NCBI GenBank assembly: GCA_020555605.1
Contig: JAJCJC010000010.1
Span: 15,565-79,564, forward strand
Reading direction: 5' to 3'
Length of the DNA stretch: 64,000 bases
Source: a bacterium 210917-SL.2.15
Lineage (GTDB): Bacteria > Bacillota > Clostridia > Oscillospirales > Oscillospiraceae
The translations under genes were made by a program, and so were the position numbers. Position 1 is the first letter of the stretch; the number at the start of each line of letters is the position of its first letter. The notes beneath the pieces were generated by a model. It searched no databases. It saw only the letters and a list, made by a program, of their open reading frames with translations, and had not been told where the DNA came from. Positions 60,873-64,000 of this stretch are shown here, one piece after another.

Positions 60873-62051
60873 ATGAAGGAACTGGAACTGAAATACGGCT
60901 GCAACCCCAATCAGAAGCCGTCCCGTATCTATATGAAAGACGGCAGCGAGCTGCCTATTACTGTGCTTAACGGCAAACCCGGCTACATCAACTTTCTCGA
61001 TGCCTTTAACTCCTGGCAGCTGGTCAAGGAGCTGAAGGAAGCCACAGGACTCCCCGCTGCCGCTTCCTTTAAGCATGTATCCCCCGCCGGAGCAGCCGTA
61101 GGCCTGCCCCTGAGCGAAGTGGATAAAAAGATCTACTTTGTGGACGACGGCGCGGAACTCTCTCCCATCGCCTGCGCTTATATCCGCGCCCGCGGCGCCG
61201 ACCGCCTGTGCTCCTACGGCGACTGGGCCGCCCTGTCCGACGTGTGCGACGCCGCCACGGCCCAGTATCTCAAGGGCGAGGTTTCCGACGGCATCATTGC
61301 GCCCGGCTATACGGAAGAGGCCCTGGAAATCCTGAAAACAAAGAAAAAGGGCGGCTATAATGTGGTTCAGATTGACCCGGACTACATTCCCGTCGAACAG
61401 GAGCACAAGGACGTGTTCGGCATCACCTTTGAACAGGGCCGCAATAATTTCAAAATCAACGAGGAACTGCTCTCCAATATCGTCACGGACAACAAAGATC
61501 TTCCCCAGCAGGCTAAAATCGACATGATTGTGGCACTGATCACGCTCAAATATACTCAATCCAACTCTGTGTGCTATGTGAAGAACGGGCAGGCCATCGG
61601 TGTGGGCGCCGGCCAGCAGAGCCGCATCCACTGCACGCGTCTGGCGGGCAACAAGGCCGACAACTGGTATCTGCGCCAGCATCCCAAGGTGCTGGGACTG
61701 CGGTTTGTGGATGGTATCCGCCGCCCCGACCGGGACAACGCCATCGACATCTACACCTCCGACGAGTATGAGGACATCCTCGCCGACGGCATCTGGCAGA
61801 ACACATTCAAAGTCAAGCCTGAAGTGCTGACTGCAGAAGAGAAAAAAGCATGGATCGCCACCCAAAGCGGTGTCACCGTCGGCTCCGACGCCTTCTTCCC
61901 CTTCGGAGACAATGTGGAACGTGCCCGCAAGAGCGGTGTTCAATACATCGCCGAGCCGGGCGGCTCCATCCGCGACGACAACGTCATCGAAACGGCCAAC
62001 AAATATGGCATCGTCATGGCGTTCACGGGCATGCGGCTGTTCCACCACTAA
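60873..62051 (+). CDS. purH: AICAR formyltransferase (PurH C-terminal domain alone)
   Basis: A 392-residue protein equal to the transformylase domain of Pur[21 protein letters not shown] and [20 protein letters not shown] start the domain; [15 protein letters not shown] holds the catalytic Lys-His pair, [20 protein letters not shown] follows, and [20 protein letters not shown] and [20 protein letters not shown] close the site. The N-terminal MGS-like IMP cyclohydrolase domain is absent, not frameshifted. ATG 60873 is the family start with AAAGGA eleven bases upstream. Confidence 0.93.
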   Translation: MKELELKYGCNPNQKPSRIYMKDGSELPITVLNGKPGYINFLDAFNSWQLVKELKEATGLPAAASFKHVSPAGAAVGLPLSEVDKKIYFVDDGAELSPIACAYIRARGADRLCSYGDWAALSDVCDAATAQYLKGEVSDGIIAPGYTEEALEILKTKKKGGYNVVQIDPDYIPVEQEHKDVFGITFEQGRNNFKINEELLSNIVTDNKDLPQQAKIDMIVALITLKYTQSNSVCYVKNGQAIGVGAGQQSRIHCTRLAGNKADNWYLRQHPKVLGLRFVDGIRRPDRDNAIDIYTSDEYEDILADGIWQNTFKVKPEVLTAEEKKAWIATQSGVTVGSDAFFPFGDNVERARKSGVQYIAEPGGSIRDDNVIETANKYGIVMAFTGMRLFHH

Positions 62052-62237
62052 GGCGTTCCGCTTGAAAGAGGAGACTTTGTCCTCTTTCGATTCCCCTCGC
62101 CTTCGCACAGCGGAGGCAGCTGCAGACAGCGGAGTCTTGCTATGGACAAATCGAACTTCTTTCGCCGGAGCATCCGGCAAAATTAGAGGGGCCGCCGCCC
62201 CTCTGGAATCCCTGCGAAAGCGGAAAGGAAATCAGAT

Positions 62238-63491
62238 ATGAACGTACTCGTCGTGGGCGGCGGCGGGCGGGAGCACGCCATCGTGCACGCCTTGGCCAAA
62301 AGCCCCAAACTGGACAAACTGTGGTGCGCACCGGGCAACGGCGGCATCGCCTCCGAGGCCGAATGCGTGGATATCAAGGCCACGAACATCCCCGCCGTGG
62401 TGGCCTTTGCCAAAGAGCACGGTGTGGATTATGTGGTGGTGGCCCCGGACGATCCCCTGGCCCTGGGCATGGTGGACGCCCTGGCAGAGGCGGGCATCCC
62501 CGCGTTCGGCCCCCGTAAAAACGCCGCCATCATTGAGGCCAGCAAATCCTTTTCCAAGGATCTGATGAAAAAATACGGCATCCCCACAGCCAAATATGAA
62601 ATCTTCACCGATATGAACGAGGCCCTTGCCTATGTGCGCGAGATGGGCGCGCCTATTGTCGTCAAGGCAGACGGCCTGGCCCTTGGCAAAGGTGTCGTCG
62701 TGGCCCAGACGGTGGTAGAAGCGGAAGCGGCCATCTGTTCCATGATGGGCGATAAAAAGTTCGGCGAAGCCGGCGCCCGGGTTGTCATCGAAGAATGCAT
62801 GACTGGCCCCGAGGTGTCCGTGCTGTGCTTTACGGACGGCAAGCATCTCTCCCCCATGCTCTCTTCCCAAGATCACAAACGGGCCTATAACAACGACGAA
62901 GGCCCCAATACCGGCGGCATGGGCGCTTTTGCCCCCAGCCCCAAATATACCTCCGAGATTGCCAAGGTCTGCATGGACACAATTTTCCGCCCCACGGTGG
63001 AAGCCATGGCCGCTGAAGGCCGCCCTTTCCAGGGCTGCCTCTATTTCGGCCTGATGCTGACGCCCGACGGCCCCAAAGTGGTGGAATACAATTCCCGCTT
63101 CGGCGATCCGGAAACCCAGCCCGTACTGAGCCTCTTGAAAACCGATCTCCTCGATGTGATGATGGCCTGCACCAACGGCACGCTGGATCAGATCGACGTA
63201 ACATGGAGCGACGGCGCCGCCTGCTGCATCGTCATGGCCAGCGGCGGCTATCCCATGGACTATCAAACGGGCTATGAAATCACAGGACTGGACAGTGTAC
63301 CCGAGGACGTATTTGTGTATCACGCCGGAACCAAGCTGCAAAACGGCCGCTATATAACCAGCGGCGGGCGCGTGCTGGGCGTTACTGCCACAGCCGAGCA
63401 TCTGGAGAGCGCCATTGCCAAGGCGTACCGCGCGGTAGAGGGGATTTCCTTCCAGAACGCCCACTACCGCACCGACATCGGCCGGAAATGA
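62238..63491 (+). CDS. purD: Phosphoribosylamine-glycine ligase
   Basis: A 417-residue ATP-grasp GAR synthetase. VLVVGGGGREHAIVHALAKS opens the N domain, YVVVAPDDPLALGMVDALAE binds substrate, PIVVKADGLALGKGVVVAQT is the ATP-grasp loop, LSSQDHKRAYNNDEGPNTGG and VVEYNSRFGDPETQ the C-terminal motifs. A 186-base gap with two hairpins separates it from purH. CGGAAAGGAA precedes the ATG. Confidence 0.96.
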   Translation: MNVLVVGGGGREHAIVHALAKSPKLDKLWCAPGNGGIASEAECVDIKATNIPAVVAFAKEHGVDYVVVAPDDPLALGMVDALAEAGIPAFGPRKNAAIIEASKSFSKDLMKKYGIPTAKYEIFTDMNEALAYVREMGAPIVVKADGLALGKGVVVAQTVVEAEAAICSMMGDKKFGEAGARVVIEECMTGPEVSVLCFTDGKHLSPMLSSQDHKRAYNNDEGPNTGGMGAFAPSPKYTSEIAKVCMDTIFRPTVEAMAAEGRPFQGCLYFGLMLTPDGPKVVEYNSRFGDPETQPVLSLLKTDLLDVMMACTNGTLDQIDVTWSDGAACCIVMASGGYPMDYQTGYEITGLDSVPEDVFVYHAGTKLQNGRYITSGGRVLGVTATAEHLESAIAKAYRAVEGISFQNAHYRTDIGRK

Positions 63492-63525
63492 ACGGGTGCA
63501 CGGTTTCGCCCGGGAGGTAACGCCA

Positions 63526-63852
63526 ATGCCGCTGCATTTTGAAGGAATTCTGGTGGGCGCGGCAGCACTGCTGCTGATCGGCATATTCCACCCTATCGTG
63601 ATCTGGTGCGAATACTATTTTTCCAAAAAAATCTGGCCCGCGTTTTTGGCTGCGGGCACAGGATGTCTCATCGCTTCTCTCCTGGTGGAAGGATTGCGTT
63701 CGTTGCTTCTGGGCATCCTGGGCATCACCTGCCTGTGGAGCATCAAAGAACTGCACGAGCAGGAAGAGCGCGTCCATAAAGGGTGGTTTCCATCCAATCC
63801 CAAACGGCACACAGCAAAGAAGAACGCCAATGTAAAAAAGGACGGTTTCTGA
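63526..63852 (+). CDS. DUF4491-family small membrane protein
   Basis: A 108-residue protein with three hydrophobic helices (FEGILVGAAALLLIGIFHPI, WPAFLAAGTGCLIASLLVEG, SLLLGILGITCLWSIKELHE) and a basic tail, the pattern of DUF4491: the stretch FHPIVIWCEYYFSKKIWPAF and KELHEQEERVHKGWFPSNP are characteristic. The role of this family is unknown, but it is frequent in gut Firmicutes and Bacteroidetes. ATG 63526 follows GGGAGG. It is probably the last gene of the purine transcript. Confidence 0.85.
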   Translation: MPLHFEGILVGAAALLLIGIFHPIVIWCEYYFSKKIWPAFLAAGTGCLIASLLVEGLRSLLLGILGITCLWSIKELHEQEERVHKGWFPSNPKRHTAKKNANVKKDGF

Positions 63853-63872
63853 CGGAACCGTCCTTTTTTATC
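63834..63872 (+). terminator. Terminator of the purine operon
   Basis: AAAAAGGACGGTTTC, loop TGAC, GGAACCGTCCTTTTTT. Confidence 0.85.
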
Positions 63873-63904
63873 GTTTTGTTAGCTTAAGCGGAAAGACAAC
63901 CCCC

Positions 63905-64000
63905 GGCTAAGCCGGGGAGTATAAAGAAATTATATAGTGAAAAAGACCTTCTGGTAGAATAAAGTTGCGGTCGGCCAACTGCAACAAAAAGAACCAGGAG
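63905..64000 (+). mobile_element. Possible left end of an IS200/IS605-type element
   Basis: CCCCCGGCTTAGCC-type hairpin (ACCCCCGGCTAAGCCGGGG), a TATATAGT-like -10, a second hairpin GTTGC...GCAAC (about 63964-63985) and CCAGGAG at the edge resemble the subterminal hairpin and leader in front of tnpA in IS200/IS605 elements. No transposase codon is in the window, so this is a guess. Confidence 0.3.

Noticed and set aside
62052-62237. A small gene between purH and purD
   Set aside because: The 186 bases hold two hairpins (GAAAGAGGA...TCCTCTTTC and AGAGGGGC...GCCCCTCT) but no frame with a ribosome site; nothing else is seen.

Overview
The window looks like a chromosomal segment of an endospore-forming, high-GC member of the Clostridia, most likely the Oscillospiraceae/Ruminococcaceae group. 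The evidence is an intact sporulation sigma factor K, Gram-positive style riboswitch, T-box and ribosomal-leader regulation, AGGAGG ribosome sites, SLH-domain surface proteins with CsaB, BceRS-BceAB type peptide-antibiotic modules, and amino-acid transporters typical of gut clostridia. No species is claimed. No rRNA, tRNA or CRISPR array was seen.

Layout. 1-3.4 kb: the 5' end of a YpsA-like gene (minus), an FMN-riboswitch-controlled ribU, dinB, and sigK. 3.5-11.3 kb: a minus-strand aromatic operon (aroF-aroB-aroA-aroC-gamma carbonic anhydrase-like-pheA-aroK-aroE) preceded by a phenylalanine-rich leader peptide and a textbook attenuator. 11.4-14.6 kb: a lysine-riboswitch-controlled amino-acid ABC transporter. 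14.6-20.7 kb: an SLH lipoprotein, a frameshifted TraX-family gene, a PepSY remnant, a GNAT, an aldolase-mtnA pair (possible DHAP-shunt salvage) and a MerR-RDD membrane protein. 20.9-26.4 kb: a BceRS-type two-component system, TetR and a BceAB-type exporter. 26.5-27.9 kb: a decayed marR-MFS locus. 28.2-30.6 kb: a second amino-acid ABC transporter whose binding protein appears circularly permuted. 30.7-40.2 kb: flavin reductase, T-box-controlled trpB2, pdxST, mnmA, nadA, metY, cysK and an Rrf2 regulator. 40.3-44.6 kb: a large SLH surface protein facing a small HTH regulator. 44.8-50 kb: MATE exporter and the rpmG-secE-nusG-rplK-rplA / rplJ-rplL cluster, which is not followed by rpoBC. 50.4-55.7 kb: ruvX, a glycosyltransferase, csaB and a YhgE/Pip protein. 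55.7-63.9 kb: a purine operon (purE-C-M-N, stand-alone IMP cyclohydrolase, DUF1266-DUF2185 fusion, stand-alone AICAR formyltransferase, purD, DUF4491). The right edge carries paired hairpins that resemble an IS200/IS605 left end.

The themes are biosynthesis under RNA control and cell-envelope biology. Aromatic amino acids, Trp, Lys uptake, riboflavin uptake, ribosomal proteins and probably sulfur amino acids and purines each have a leader-type control element. CsaB would supply the pyruvylated wall polymer that the two SLH proteins bind. The most striking items are the Phe leader/attenuator of the aro-pheA operon, the permuted substrate-binding protein, three small ORFs with strong ribosome sites in the leaders of metY, cysK and purE, and several apparent frameshifts (two at homopolymers) that could be real decay or assembly errors.
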